From: Pacificispira sp040217575
GTDB taxonomy: Bacteria > Pseudomonadota > Alphaproteobacteria > UBA8366 > Aestuariispiraceae
Length of the DNA stretch: 64,000 bases
NCBI GenBank assembly: GCA_040217575.1
Contig: JAVJPW010000008.1
Coordinates: 1 to 64,000, forward strand
Direction: 5' to 3'
The stretch's first letter is position 1. The number at the start of each line of letters is the position of its first letter. A program made the translations under genes and the position numbers. This document shows positions 24,493 through 32,922 of this stretch, piece by piece. The notes beneath the pieces are model-generated. The model worked only from the letters and a program-made list of their open reading frames with translations. It had not been told where the DNA came from and did no database searches.

Positions 24493-24996
24493 ATGGCTCA
24501 GAAAAGTGCATACAGCAAAGGCGACTTCGTCGTATACCCGACCCATGGCGTCGGCAAGGTTCTTGGCGTCGAAGATCAGGAAATCGCCGGACAGAAAATT
24601 GAACTCATCATCATCGAGTTCGACAAGGACCGCATGACACTGCGCGTGCCCGTTGCGAAGGCGGACAAATCCGGCCTGCGCAAGCTTTCTTCGCCGGAAA
24701 TGATGAAAAGCGCGCTGAAGACGCTTAAGGGCAAAAGCCGCGTGCGCCGGACCATGTGGTCGCGCCGGGCGCAGGAATACGAACAAAAGATCAACTCCGG
24801 CGACCCGGTCGCAATCGCGGAAGTCGTGCGCGACCTGTTCCGCAACGCCAACCAGCCGGACCAGTCCTACAGCGAACGCCAGCTTTACCAGGCGGCGCTG
24901 GACCGTCTGGCGCGGGAATTCGCCGCGGTCGAGGATCTGGGCGAAGAGGAAGCGGCGCTGAAGCTGGAAGAAATGATGGAAAAGGCGGCCGCCTGA
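24493..24996 (+). CDS. carD: CarD-family RNA polymerase-binding transcription regulator
   Basis: 167 residues. The N-terminal Tudor-like RNA polymerase-interacting domain starts FVVYPTHGVGKVLGVEDQEIAGQK, typical of CarD and the Mfd RID. The C-terminal helical DNA-binding domain includes KGKSRVRRTMWSRRAQEY. Stabilises open promoter complexes, especially at rRNA promoters in the groups studied. Of three nearby ATGs, 24493 has AGGA ten bases upstream and gives the usual family N-terminus. It has its own leader and ends at a strong terminator. Confidence 0.94.
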   Translation: MAQKSAYSKGDFVVYPTHGVGKVLGVEDQEIAGQKIELIIIEFDKDRMTLRVPVAKADKSGLRKLSSPEMMKSALKTLKGKSRVRRTMWSRRAQEYEQKINSGDPVAIAEVVRDLFRNANQPDQSYSERQLYQAALDRLAREFAAVEDLGEEEAALKLEEMMEKAAA

Positions 24997-25032
24997 CACC
25001 GTCGTTCCGGCGTCGAATAGGGTAAGTTTCAG

Positions 25033-25066
25033 GCCCGTCCCCGCAACCCGGGGGCGGGCTTGTTCT
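25033..25066 (+). terminator. Rho-independent terminator after carD
   Basis: A 10-base-pair GC-rich stem, GCCCGTCCCC (25033-25042) with GGGGGCGGGC (25050-25059) including one G-U pair, and a 7-base loop, followed by TTGTTCT. It begins 36 bases after the carD stop codon. The best terminator in the window. Confidence 0.78.
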
Positions 25067-25192
25067 GTCGGGCGCCACGTTCGCACTGGCCAAGAGCCGA
25101 GAATCCCTGTTTTCTCTTGCCTAGCCTGACAGCGGGCGGACCCGCTGTCAGGGTCATGCGCTTTATCGGACGCCACCAGACTTCATGACCTC

Positions 25193-25996
25193 ATGAGCCC
25201 ATCCGAACGTTTTTCCATACTGCGTGCCACGGAACGCATCTGGGCCGTCGCCGGAATCCATGGCGAGGCACAGAAGCTGGCCGCCCTGCATGACGAAATC
25301 GCCCTGGACCTGGAGTTCGGCGACCGCGTGGTCTATCTGGGCAACTATTTCGGCCACGGGCCGGAACCGTTGGAAACGCTGGAAGAGCTTTTGCGATTCC
25401 GGTCCTGGTTTCTGGCCCATCCGCCCTATCAGCATCCGGACGATCTTGTGTTCCTGCGCGGCGCACAGGAAGAAATGCTGTGGAAACTGATGCAGCTTCA
25501 ATTCGCACCGGACCCGCCCGCGGTGCTGGACTGGATGGTGGAACGCGGCATCGGGACCATCCTGTCGGGACTGGGGTTCGATGTGGCGGACGGCCGCAAA
25601 CGCGCGTCAGAAGGCACACTGGCGCTGACTTACTGGACCAACCGCATTCGGGAAATGACGCATTCGCTGCCCGGCTATGACGCGCTGTTCTCGTCGCTGA
25701 AACGCGCAGCCTATACCGACGACGGGTCGGTCCTGTTCGTCCATACCGGGCTGGACACATCGAAACCGCTGGCACGTCAGGCCGATGCCTTCTGGTGGGC
25801 GGCCAACAGCTTTGCTGAAATCGACACGCCCTATCGTGGGTTTCAGAAGATTGTGCGCGGGTATGACCCCGACCATGCCGGGTTCCTGGAAGGGGAATAT
25901 ACCCTGTCCATCGACGGCGGCGCCGGATTCGGCGGTACGCTGAACGGCGTCCTGTTATCACAATCCGGTGAACTGTTGAGAGAAATATCCATATAG
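25193..25996 (+). CDS. Degenerate metallophosphoesterase-fold protein
   Basis: 267 residues that align along their length with PPP-type/bis(5'-nucleosyl)-tetraphosphatase-like metallophosphoesterases, but with the metal site eroded. GDxHG reads AGIHG (20-24), GDxxDRG reads GNYFGHG (50-56), GNHE reads GAQE (90-93). The later histidine is kept in VHTGLD (H184). Two ligand aspartates, the asparagine and a histidine are therefore lost. The flanking hydrophobic strands and the glycines are kept, so the fold is probably intact and the protein is likely a pseudo-enzyme or binding protein. It lies between carD and rpoH with its own 196-base upstream gap; starts at ATG 25193. Confidence 0.72.
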   Translation: MSPSERFSILRATERIWAVAGIHGEAQKLAALHDEIALDLEFGDRVVYLGNYFGHGPEPLETLEELLRFRSWFLAHPPYQHPDDLVFLRGAQEEMLWKLMQLQFAPDPPAVLDWMVERGIGTILSGLGFDVADGRKRASEGTLALTYWTNRIREMTHSLPGYDALFSSLKRAAYTDDGSVLFVHTGLDTSKPLARQADAFWWAANSFAEIDTPYRGFQKIVRGYDPDHAGFLEGEYTLSIDGGAGFGGTLNGVLLSQSGELLREISI

Positions 25997-26184
25997 TTCA
26001 ATTATCTGTGCTGTTTCTTGTATTTAATCCATTCCGGAATAGGTCTTATCCACCCCCCTAGGTCTTAAAAATCACACAATCAGGGTTTAATCCTGATCCA
26101 TGTGGTCTGCGCTGCCGTATCAAAAGTAACGATCGAAAAATCGGCATTCGTGACACGCAAGATTTGAATAGGAAGGGGCATCTC

Positions 26185-27069
26185 ATGGCATATCTGGACA
26201 ATCCGGCAACGCAACGCGCAAACGTTCGCTTCATCCGCGCATCCATGAAACAGCCGCTTCTGACGCGCGAACGCGAAATGCACCTGGCCCGGTTGTGGCG
26301 GGAAAACGAAGACGAAGACGCGCTGCACGAACTCGTTTCCAGCTATACGCGCCTGGTCATCAGCATGGCCGGGAAATTCCGAAATTACGGTCTGCCGATG
26401 GGCGACCTGGTGCAGGAAGGCAATATCGGCCTGATGCAGGCCGCGGCCCGGTTCGAACCGGAACGCGACGTGCGCTTTTCGACCTATGCCAGCTGGTGGA
26501 TCCGGTCCGCCATGCAGGATTACGTCCTGCGGAACTGGTCGATCGTGCGCACCGGTACGACCGCGGCGCAGAAATCCCTGTTCTTCAACCTGCGCCGGCT
26601 GCGGGCGAAGATCGCCGATGCGTCTGCAACTCAATTGAGCCCGGAACAGCGCGACCAGATCGCCGAAGAATTGCGGGTGAACACATCCGACGTCGAATCC
26701 ATGGAAAGCCGTCTTTCGGCATCCGACCAGTCATTGAACGCCCGCGTCGGCGAGGACGGGGAAGAAGAATGGATCGGCTTCCTGAAGGATGATGGCCCCA
26801 GCCCGGAAGAGGTCGTGATCGGCCTGAAGGATGCAGAAAGCCGGTCCCGCTGGCTGCGCGAGGCGATCGGCGAATTGAGCGAACGCGAACAGACGATTAT
26901 CCGCCGCCGCCGCATGGTCGACGACGGCGCGACGCTGGAAGAACTGGGCAAGGTCCTGGGCGTCAGCAAGGAACGGGTGCGCCAGCTGGAACACCGCGCG
27001 CTTCAGAAACTGAAGGTTTCCATCGCAAAACGCGTCGGCGACCCGACGGACCTGATGGTGGAAGCCTGA
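26185..27069 (+). CDS. rpoH: RNA polymerase heat-shock sigma factor RpoH (sigma-32)
   Basis: 294 residues. Region 2 includes DLVQEGNIGLMQAAARFEPERDVRFSTYASWWIRSAMQDYV as consecutive blocks, the RpoH box QKSLFFNLRRLR lies around residues 129-140, and region 4.2 has LGKVLGVSKERVRQLEHRALQKL. The RpoH box separates it from other group 3 sigma factors. ATG 26185 has AGGAAGGGG upstream. The preceding 188 bases hold no gene; they are AT-richer and probably contain the promoter. Alphaproteobacteria often carry two rpoH genes, and which one this is cannot be told here. Confidence 0.95.
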   Translation: MAYLDNPATQRANVRFIRASMKQPLLTREREMHLARLWRENEDEDALHELVSSYTRLVISMAGKFRNYGLPMGDLVQEGNIGLMQAAARFEPERDVRFSTYASWWIRSAMQDYVLRNWSIVRTGTTAAQKSLFFNLRRLRAKIADASATQLSPEQRDQIAEELRVNTSDVESMESRLSASDQSLNARVGEDGEEEWIGFLKDDGPSPEEVVIGLKDAESRSRWLREAIGELSEREQTIIRRRRMVDDGATLEELGKVLGVSKERVRQLEHRALQKLKVSIAKRVGDPTDLMVEA

Positions 27070-27081
27070 CCCTTCCTTCCG

Positions 27082-27918
27082 TCACAATCCCTCTATCTGA
27101 ACGGCCTCTTCGATTTCCATGAAGGGGCCGTTCCAGTGTCGGACCCAGCCGCGCAACGTCAGGGCACGGCCTTCGAAATCTTCAACCTCTACCGCCCGTT
27201 GGGCGCGGCGCGACAGCCCCGCGGTGAAGTCGTCGCGCCAGTCGTCCCCGAATTCCAGATGCAGGCGGTCGCCGATACGGGACTGCCGCCGGGCGGCACC
27301 GGCAACGATTTCGAACCGGTCCGTCCCGCCGCCATAGGCCGCAGCATCATGGACCGCGAAATAGCCGTCCCCCCCGAAACCGGATCGCCAGAAACCGGCG
27401 CCCCAGAAACCGGCGCGCCCGTCCCGTGCCGCGCGTTCCGCAGCCAGAAGCGGCGCCACTTCCGCCGGCGTCGCGCCCGGTTCCGGAAAGACGCGCGTCA
27501 TTCCCAGCAGGACCGTTTCCGTCGCCACATCCCGTCCGTCGATCGCGACAGACCCGCGCCAGCGGCCATGCCGGTCCTGCCCCGGGACAGCCAAGTCGAC
27601 CCGCACTTCCCGGCCCAGTGCAAGGTCCGCCAATGCCCGCGCCGCAAGGCGCACCGGCGTCAGATCCTCCATCGGTTCATGGCGGTCCGGACCCGGCGGC
27701 AGGATATGCGGCAGGATGATGTCCGCGCCGTCACCGGTCCTGAGCGTCCTTCCGTCGGGAACGGCGGCAATGCGCGCCAGGAAACTGGACGGGCCTTCGG
27801 GCGACGCGGCATGGCCGGCACGAAAGTTCATGGCAAACGCACCGGCAAGACCGCCCGCGACAAAAGTGCGGCGCGACAATCGGCTTTGCCTAACCAGACC
27901 ATCCCGGTAATACTGCAT
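27082..27918 (-). CDS. Secreted SNase-like (thermonuclease-fold) protein, catalytic residues missing
   Basis: 278 residues with a twin-arginine signal near the N-terminus (SRRTFVAGGLAGAFA) and a likely cleavage after AGHAA. A staphylococcal-nuclease-like OB domain follows from about residue 45 to 175: LARIAAVPDGRTLRT, ALGREVRVDL, DRHGRWRGSVAIDGRDVATE, LLGMTRVFP. The arginine equivalent to R87 is kept (R119), but the R35 and E43 region reads ILPHILPPGPDR, so nuclease activity is doubtful. A C-terminal OB-like domain (LRGWVRHWNGPFMEIE) follows. Probably a folded periplasmic protein exported by Tat. Convergent with rpoH, 12 bases apart. Confidence 0.72.
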   Translation of the reverse strand: MQYYRDGLVRQSRLSRRTFVAGGLAGAFAMNFRAGHAASPEGPSSFLARIAAVPDGRTLRTGDGADIILPHILPPGPDRHEPMEDLTPVRLAARALADLALGREVRVDLAVPGQDRHGRWRGSVAIDGRDVATETVLLGMTRVFPEPGATPAEVAPLLAAERAARDGRAGFWGAGFWRSGFGGDGYFAVHDAAAYGGGTDRFEIVAGAARRQSRIGDRLHLEFGDDWRDDFTAGLSRRAQRAVEVEDFEGRALTLRGWVRHWNGPFMEIEEAVQIEGL

Positions 27919-27969
27919 CGCAGCAACCGCCTTCCTTCGTCCAGATCAGCGGCAGATTCGTAACACCCC

Positions 27970-28914
27970 ATGGCACGCGACAGGCTTTACCCAGCGATAG
28001 AACCGCGCGAAAGCGGATATATGGAGGTCGAAGCACCTCATAGTATCTATTGGGAAGAGTGCGGCAACCCGGACGGGATTCCCGTCTGTTTCCTGCATGG
28101 CGGCCCCGGCGCGGGCACAACGCCCGGTCACCGGCGGTTTTTCGACCCGGACAGTTTCCGCATCGTCCTGCACGACCAGCGCGGCGCGGGCCGGTCCCGC
28201 CCGCTGGCGGAAGTGCGCAACAACGACACATGGCGGCTGATTTCGGATATCGAAGCCCTGCGCCGGAAACTGGAAATCGACGACTGGATCGTCTTCGGCG
28301 GGTCCTGGGGGTCCAGCCTGGCGCTTGCCTATGCACAGGCGCATCCGGACCGCGTGCGGGCCCTGGTCCTGCGGGGCATCTTTCTGGGCCGACGGTCGGA
28401 AGTGGACTGGTTCCTGTACGGTATGGGCCATTTCTTTCCGGAAGAATATGCCCGGTTCTTGCACCACCTGACGGAGGAGGAACGCGCCGACCCGCTGGAA
28501 TCCTATTGGGCGCGTCTGGAAAACCCGGACGAGGCGGTGCACGGCCCCGCGGCAGAAGCGTGGAGCCGCTTCGAAGCCGTCTGTTCGACCCTGAAACCCA
28601 ATACCAGCAGTGTCCGGTCCGTCGGGTTCAAGGACGCGGCCCTGCCGCTTGCCCGGCTGGAGGCGCATTATTTCCGCAACAGCCTGTTCCTGCGTGAAAA
28701 CCAGCTTCTGGACGAATGCGACCGCATCCGGGACATTCCCGGCACCATCGTCCAGGGACGCTATGACGTCGTCTGCCCGCCGCGATCCGCCTATGACCTG
28801 ACGAAGGCATGGCCCGGCCGGAAACTGCAGATCGTCGACGATGCTGGACATTCCGCGATGGAACCGGGCATCATCGCCGCCCTGGTGAACGCCATGGACG
28901 CGTTGAGGGGGTAA
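27970..28914 (+). CDS. pip: Proline iminopeptidase
   Basis: Removes N-terminal proline from peptides. The 314-residue alpha/beta hydrolase of family S33 has the HGGPGAGTTP oxyanion motif (43-52), DQRGAGRS, nucleophile S112 in GGSWGSSLALAYAQ, the acidic residue in QGRYDVVCPP and histidine in DAGHSAMEPG. Length is usual for the family. No signal peptide, so cytosolic. Divergent from the Tat-exported protein gene, with only 51 bases between the starts. It leads a short plus-strand run with the small membrane protein gene and ybjQ. Confidence 0.94.
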   Translation: MARDRLYPAIEPRESGYMEVEAPHSIYWEECGNPDGIPVCFLHGGPGAGTTPGHRRFFDPDSFRIVLHDQRGAGRSRPLAEVRNNDTWRLISDIEALRRKLEIDDWIVFGGSWGSSLALAYAQAHPDRVRALVLRGIFLGRRSEVDWFLYGMGHFFPEEYARFLHHLTEEERADPLESYWARLENPDEAVHGPAAEAWSRFEAVCSTLKPNTSSVRSVGFKDAALPLARLEAHYFRNSLFLRENQLLDECDRIRDIPGTIVQGRYDVVCPPRSAYDLTKAWPGRKLQIVDDAGHSAMEPGIIAALVNAMDALRG

Positions 28915-28933
28915 GGAAAGGATACCGGCGCCG

Positions 28934-29143
28934 ATGGCCGTCGACAAAATCGCCCTGATCTTTGTGATCGTCGCCGCCCTTGCCTATGCCGGAATCTGGC
29001 TGGGCGGCATCATCGTCGTCGGCGGGTGGCTGGCCATCATCATCCTGATCCCGGTCTGCGTCGTCGCCTATATCCTGGGCCGCGTCATCAGCCAGCGCCT
29101 GGGCAACAAGGAAGACGACCATTACGACCGGATCGACCGGTAA
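28934..29143 (+). CDS. Small two-helix membrane protein
   Basis: 69 residues. Two hydrophobic helices (about 6-25 and 28-52) are rich in I, V and A, and are followed by a short charged tail, RLGNKEDDHYDRIDR. No family recognised. Nineteen bases after pip, with a purine-rich ribosome site (AAGGAAAGG) although rather far from the ATG. The hydrophobic pattern and the codon bias support a real gene. Topology probably has both ends in the cytoplasm. Confidence 0.65.
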   Translation: MAVDKIALIFVIVAALAYAGIWLGGIIVVGGWLAIIILIPVCVVAYILGRVISQRLGNKEDDHYDRIDR

Positions 29144-29171
29144 CAGTCCGACGGATCGGGAAGGGGACGCC

Positions 29172-29495
29172 ATGATCATCACGACGACGGAAACGGTGGA
29201 AGGTTACGAAATCGCGCGCACCATCGGGCTGGTGCGCGGCAATGTGGTGCGCACAAAACATATCGGCACGGACTTCATCGCCGCCTTCCGCAATCTGGTG
29301 GGGGGCGAAATCCCCGAATATACCTCCATGATCGCGGGCGCGCGCGAACAGGCGCTGGCCCGCATGATCGAAGAAGCCGAAGGCGTCGGTGCCAACGGCA
29401 TCATCTGCGTGCGCTTCACGACATCGATGATCATGCACAAGGCGGCGGAACTGCTGACGTTCGGCACGGCGGTGGAACTGCGCCCGAAAGGGTAA
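29172..29495 (+). CDS. ybjQ: YbjQ/UPF0145 family protein
   Basis: 107 residues, the normal length of the heavy-metal-binding-domain family UPF0145: TTETVEGYEIARTIGLVRGNVVR, then ARMIEEAEGVGANGIICVRFTT. The family forms pentameric rings; metal binding has been proposed but not proven. GGGGA precedes ATG 29172. It follows the small membrane protein gene by 28 bases, so the three genes from pip onward are probably one transcript. Ends seven bases before the convergent MATE gene. Confidence 0.9.
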   Translation: MIITTTETVEGYEIARTIGLVRGNVVRTKHIGTDFIAAFRNLVGGEIPEYTSMIAGAREQALARMIEEAEGVGANGIICVRFTTSMIMHKAAELLTFGTAVELRPKG

Positions 29496-29502
29496 TCCAA
29501 CC

Positions 29503-30909
29503 CTAGCGCAGATCCCCTGTCCGCGTTCCCGCCCGGGCGCAGATCCAGATCCAGCGTGCGCACAGGATGACCGCCGCGACGCCGCTGGCCAGCAGCACCG
29601 CCTGATAAAGGCCGACCGCGCCGCCGTCCATCGCCACACCCACGACATAGGCCGCGGGTATCATCACCACGATGAACCCCAGGAAATTCAGGAAGGTCGG
29701 GACCCAGGCGTCGTTCGACGCCCGCAGGGCGTTCGCCAGCGTGAATTGCGCGCCGTCCAGCATGATGGCGAAACCGACGACCACGGTCGCAGGCATCATC
29801 ACCGACAGAAGAACCGGGTCGTCGATGCGATAAAGCGTCGACATGGTCTGACCCGGCGCCAGGATCAGAAGCGCCGCCAGCGGCGACAGGCCGGCGACGA
29901 CCCAGAATCCGCCGGTCCACCCGGCCAGCGTCCGGTCCGGCCAGTCGCGCCGCCCGTGGGCGACGCCGACACGGACGGCCGTCGCGTTCGCGATACCAAG
30001 GGAGACCATGAAGGTCATGGCCAGAAGGTTCATATTGACCGTGAAGGACGCCAGCTGTTCCGTCGACATCCAGCCGGCAAAAATATGCATAACGTGATAA
30101 GCCCCGCTTTCGGACGCATAGGCCGCACCCGACGCATAGCCGTGACGGCGGATCGGCGCACCGCCGCGGAACCAGCCCGGTGCCGGCCGCTGCCGGATGC
30201 CCCAGTCGTTGCGCCCGCCCAGATACCAGACCGCACCGACGACAAAGACCATCATGCCGGTCCGGCAGATCGTCGTCGCCAGCGCCGCCCCGTCGGCGCC
30301 GGACACGCCCATGCCGCCGTCGATCAGCCACAGGTTTAGGAAGATGTTGGCGATGTTCGCGGCCCAGACGGCAATCATCCCCGGCAGCGGCTTTCCCATC
30401 GCTTCCAGATAGAAGTTGCTTGCGACATACAGCGTCATGGGGATGAGCCCCAGTCCCTGAATGCGCGTTACATCCGCGCTGATGGCGGCCAGACGGTCCG
30501 GCTGACCCACCGCCAGGAAATAGGTTTCCGACACCTGCGTGGCGCACAGGCCGACCGCACCCAGGATCGCCGCATAGGGCAGCACCCTGCGCCAGACCTG
30601 GCCGGTTTCGGTCAACCGTCCCTCCCCCCGCAGGTGGCTGGTTTCCACGACGGTCCCGAACAGAAGTCCGATGCAAAGGACCAGCAGAACGACGAAGGCG
30701 GACGTGCCCAGGCCATAGCGCGCAACCTCTTCCGCGCCGAGCGGGCCCAACATGACCGTATCGACCAGCGCCAGGGTCAGGATGCCCGCCCGGCTGACGA
30801 CGACCGGCGTGGCCAGCCGCGCCAGTTCCGCCGAATGCCGGCGGAAGCGCGCAAAAAACCAGGACCAGCCTTCTTCGCGAACGGACGGGTGGGGAGTATC
30901 GCAAGTCAT
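29503..30909 (-). CDS. MATE-family multidrug efflux transporter
   Basis: 468 residues with 12 membrane helices in two six-helix bundles. LARLATPVVVSRAGILTLALVDTVMLG at the start and GLGIIPMTLY-like turns in the middle are typical of NorM/DinF-type pumps. Exports cationic compounds in exchange for H+ or Na+. Substrates unknown. Divergent from rlmJ, with fewer than 100 bases between the two starts. No regulator nearby. Confidence 0.9.
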   Translation of the reverse strand: MTCDTPHPSVREEGWSWFFARFRRHSAELARLATPVVVSRAGILTLALVDTVMLGPLGAEEVARYGLGTSAFVVLLVLCIGLLFGTVVETSHLRGEGRLTETGQVWRRVLPYAAILGAVGLCATQVSETYFLAVGQPDRLAAISADVTRIQGLGLIPMTLYVASNFYLEAMGKPLPGMIAVWAANIANIFLNLWLIDGGMGVSGADGAALATTICRTGMMVFVVGAVWYLGGRNDWGIRQRPAPGWFRGGAPIRRHGYASGAAYASESGAYHVMHIFAGWMSTEQLASFTVNMNLLAMTFMVSLGIANATAVRVGVAHGRRDWPDRTLAGWTGGFWVVAGLSPLAALLILAPGQTMSTLYRIDDPVLLSVMMPATVVVGFAIMLDGAQFTLANALRASNDAWVPTFLNFLGFIVVMIPAAYVVGVAMDGGAVGLYQAVLLASGVAAVILCARWIWICARAGTRTGDLR

Positions 30910-30997
30910 CGATGTCTCTTCGCCGCAAAGCGCCGGACTTGCAAGCCCGGATGGGATGCGACAAGGGATAGGTCCGACCGACGGGAGTATCTTTAAA

Positions 30998-31762
30998 ATT
31001 CTGTCCTATCTGCACAGCTTTCACGCCGGGAACCTGGCCGACCTGCACAAGCACGCCGCGCTGGCACGCCTTCTTGTGCACATGACCGCAAAGCCGCGAG
31101 CCATCAGCTATCTGGAAAGCCATGCGGGGCGCGGTCTGTACGACCTTTCGGGGCCGGAAGCGGAAAAGACCGCGGAAGCGGCAGAAGGCATCCTGGCGCA
31201 GGCGGATGAAGCGGACGGCACATCCCTGCCCGCCCCCTATGCGGCGGCGGTGGCGGCCGTCCGGGCACGGTACGGCCCGAATTTCTATCCGGGATCCCCC
31301 TGGATCGCACGGCATATCCTGCGCGACCAGGATGTCCTGCATCTGATGGAACTGCATCCGGCGGAATTCCCGGCGCTGAAACGGAACCTGCGGGCGGACA
31401 ACGTGCATTGCCACCGCCGCGACGGGCTGGAAGGGCTGCTGGCGCTGTCGCCGCCGACGCCGCGGCGCGGGCTGGTCCTGATCGACCCGTCCTATGAGGT
31501 GAAGGATGATTATGCCCGTGTCGCCGCAACGGTCGCGGCGCTGTACCGGAAATGGCCGCAGGCGGTCACCCTGATCTGGTACCCGATCCTGCGCGACGGA
31601 CGCCATGAAACGATGGTCGACCGGATCCTGGCGGCCGATCCGCCCGATCCTGTGCGGGACGAAGTATCCTTTCCGGACCCGGAAAATCGGCGCGGGATGA
31701 CCGGCAGCGGCCTGCTGCTGATCGGCTGTCCCTTCGGATTTCGGCTGAACGAAGCGGAATAA
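30998..31762 (+). CDS. rlmJ: 23S rRNA (adenine2030-N6)-methyltransferase RlmJ
   Basis: Methylates A2030 of 23S rRNA. The conserved N-terminus is LSYLHSFHAGNLADLHKHAALARL, and the catalytic motif reads DPSYE (family usually DPPYE) in VLIDPSYEVKDDY. No ATG or GTG occurs at the expected start. The family methionine position is ATT (30998), with GGGAG ten bases upstream. The nearest in-frame ATG, 30956, would add 14 residues without family sequence and has a poor ribosome site. I give the ATT start, 254 residues, with the ATG as the alternative. Convergent with the next gene, six bases apart. Confidence 0.85.
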   Translation: MLSYLHSFHAGNLADLHKHAALARLLVHMTAKPRAISYLESHAGRGLYDLSGPEAEKTAEAAEGILAQADEADGTSLPAPYAAAVAAVRARYGPNFYPGSPWIARHILRDQDVLHLMELHPAEFPALKRNLRADNVHCHRRDGLEGLLALSPPTPRRGLVLIDPSYEVKDDYARVAATVAALYRKWPQAVTLIWYPILRDGRHETMVDRILAADPPDPVRDEVSFPDPENRRGMTGSGLLLIGCPFGFRLNEAE

Positions 31763-31768
31763 CGCGCG

Positions 31769-32755
31769 TCAGAACATCGTATCGACGACTCGGTCCGGCG
31801 GATTGTGACCGTCCACCCAGGTCTTGATGTTGATGATGACGCGTTCGCCCATCGCGATGCGGCCTTCGATCGTCGCGGACCCCATATGCGGCAACAGGAC
31901 CACGTTCTTCAGCTTCATCAGCTTCGGATTGACCGCCGGTTCGTTTTCATAGACGTCCAGTCCCGCACCCGAAATCTGCCCCTGGGACAGCGCCTTGACC
32001 AAAGCGGCCTCGTCAATCACCTCCCCGCGGGACGTATTCACCACATAGGCGTGGCTTTTCATCAGGCCCAGTCGGCGCGCGTTCAACAGGTGATAGGTCG
32101 CCGGCGTGTGCGGACAGTTGATCGACAATATGTCCATATGGGCGATCATCTGGTCCAGTGACGACCAGTAGGTCGCTTCCAGCGAATCTTCCAGATCTTC
32201 CGGCACCCGGTTGCGGTTGTGGTAATGCACCGACAGGCCGAAGCCCCGCGCCCGGCGGGCGACGGCGGTCCCGATACGGCCCATGCCGATGATGCCCAGC
32301 CGCTTGCCCCAGATGCGATGGCCCAGCATGCCGGTCGGGCTCCACCCCGTCCATTCGCCGTCGCGGACCAGCTGTTCGCCTTCCACCAGACGGCGCGGCA
32401 CCGCCAGGATCAGCGCCATGGTCATGTCGGCCGTGTCTTCGGTCAGGACGTCCGGCGTGTTGCTGACGATGATGCCGGCCTTCCGGGCGGCCGGAAAATC
32501 GATATGGTCGACCCCGGTCCCGAAACTGGCGATCATTTTCAGCGACCCGTTCGCCGCATCGATCACTTCACGGTCGATCCGGTCGGTCACCGTCGGCACA
32601 AGGACTTCCGCGCGTCCGACGGCATCCAGCATCTGGTCGCGGGTAAAGGCCTCATCCCCCAGATTCAGTTCGCAGTCGAACAGTTCCATCATCCGGGTTT
32701 CGATGATGTCCGGCAGTTTCCGGGTCACGATGACCTTTGGCTTCCTGTGGGTCAT
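31769..32755 (-). CDS. D-2-hydroxyacid dehydrogenase (glyoxylate/hydroxypyruvate reductase type)
   Basis: 328 residues. Rossmann motif GIIGMGRIGTAVARRARGFG around 155-175, catalytic arginine in VVNTSRGEVIDE, glutamate in DVYENEPA and histidine in LLPHMGSATIEGR, the triad of NAD(P)-dependent D-isomer dehydrogenases. The bulky residues around GTGVDHIDFPAARKAG and the NRNRVPEDLE stretch after the second strand suggest NADPH and the GyaR-like group. Reduces glyoxylate or hydroxypyruvate, by family. Monocistronic in appearance. Confidence 0.9.
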   Translation of the reverse strand: MTHRKPKVIVTRKLPDIIETRMMELFDCELNLGDEAFTRDQMLDAVGRAEVLVPTVTDRIDREVIDAANGSLKMIASFGTGVDHIDFPAARKAGIIVSNTPDVLTEDTADMTMALILAVPRRLVEGEQLVRDGEWTGWSPTGMLGHRIWGKRLGIIGMGRIGTAVARRARGFGLSVHYHNRNRVPEDLEDSLEATYWSSLDQMIAHMDILSINCPHTPATYHLLNARRLGLMKSHAYVVNTSRGEVIDEAALVKALSQGQISGAGLDVYENEPAVNPKLMKLKNVVLLPHMGSATIEGRIAMGERVIINIKTWVDGHNPPDRVVDTMF

Positions 32756-32922
32756 GGGTTTCCTCGCCCTGATCGGCGCCCTGATCCTTCTGGCGCCGTT
32801 TTTTCCCGTATCCGGTCGGTTTGACGCAGCCCCGCACGGGACCGCAACGCTTTTATTATAGAAGAATCAAGCTATAGAAAACCGATACTGCGGCATCCCG
32901 CATGCATAAAGAGTGCTTGCCA

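Noticed and set aside
24246..24602. A 118-codon frame upstream of carD
   Set aside because: Runs into carD in another phase, has an arginine/serine-rich composition and no ribosome site; the stretch is better read as leader.
29204..31606. An 800-codon minus-strand frame across ybjQ, MATE and rlmJ
   Set aside because: Antisense or off-frame reading of three recognised genes, with no protein family features.
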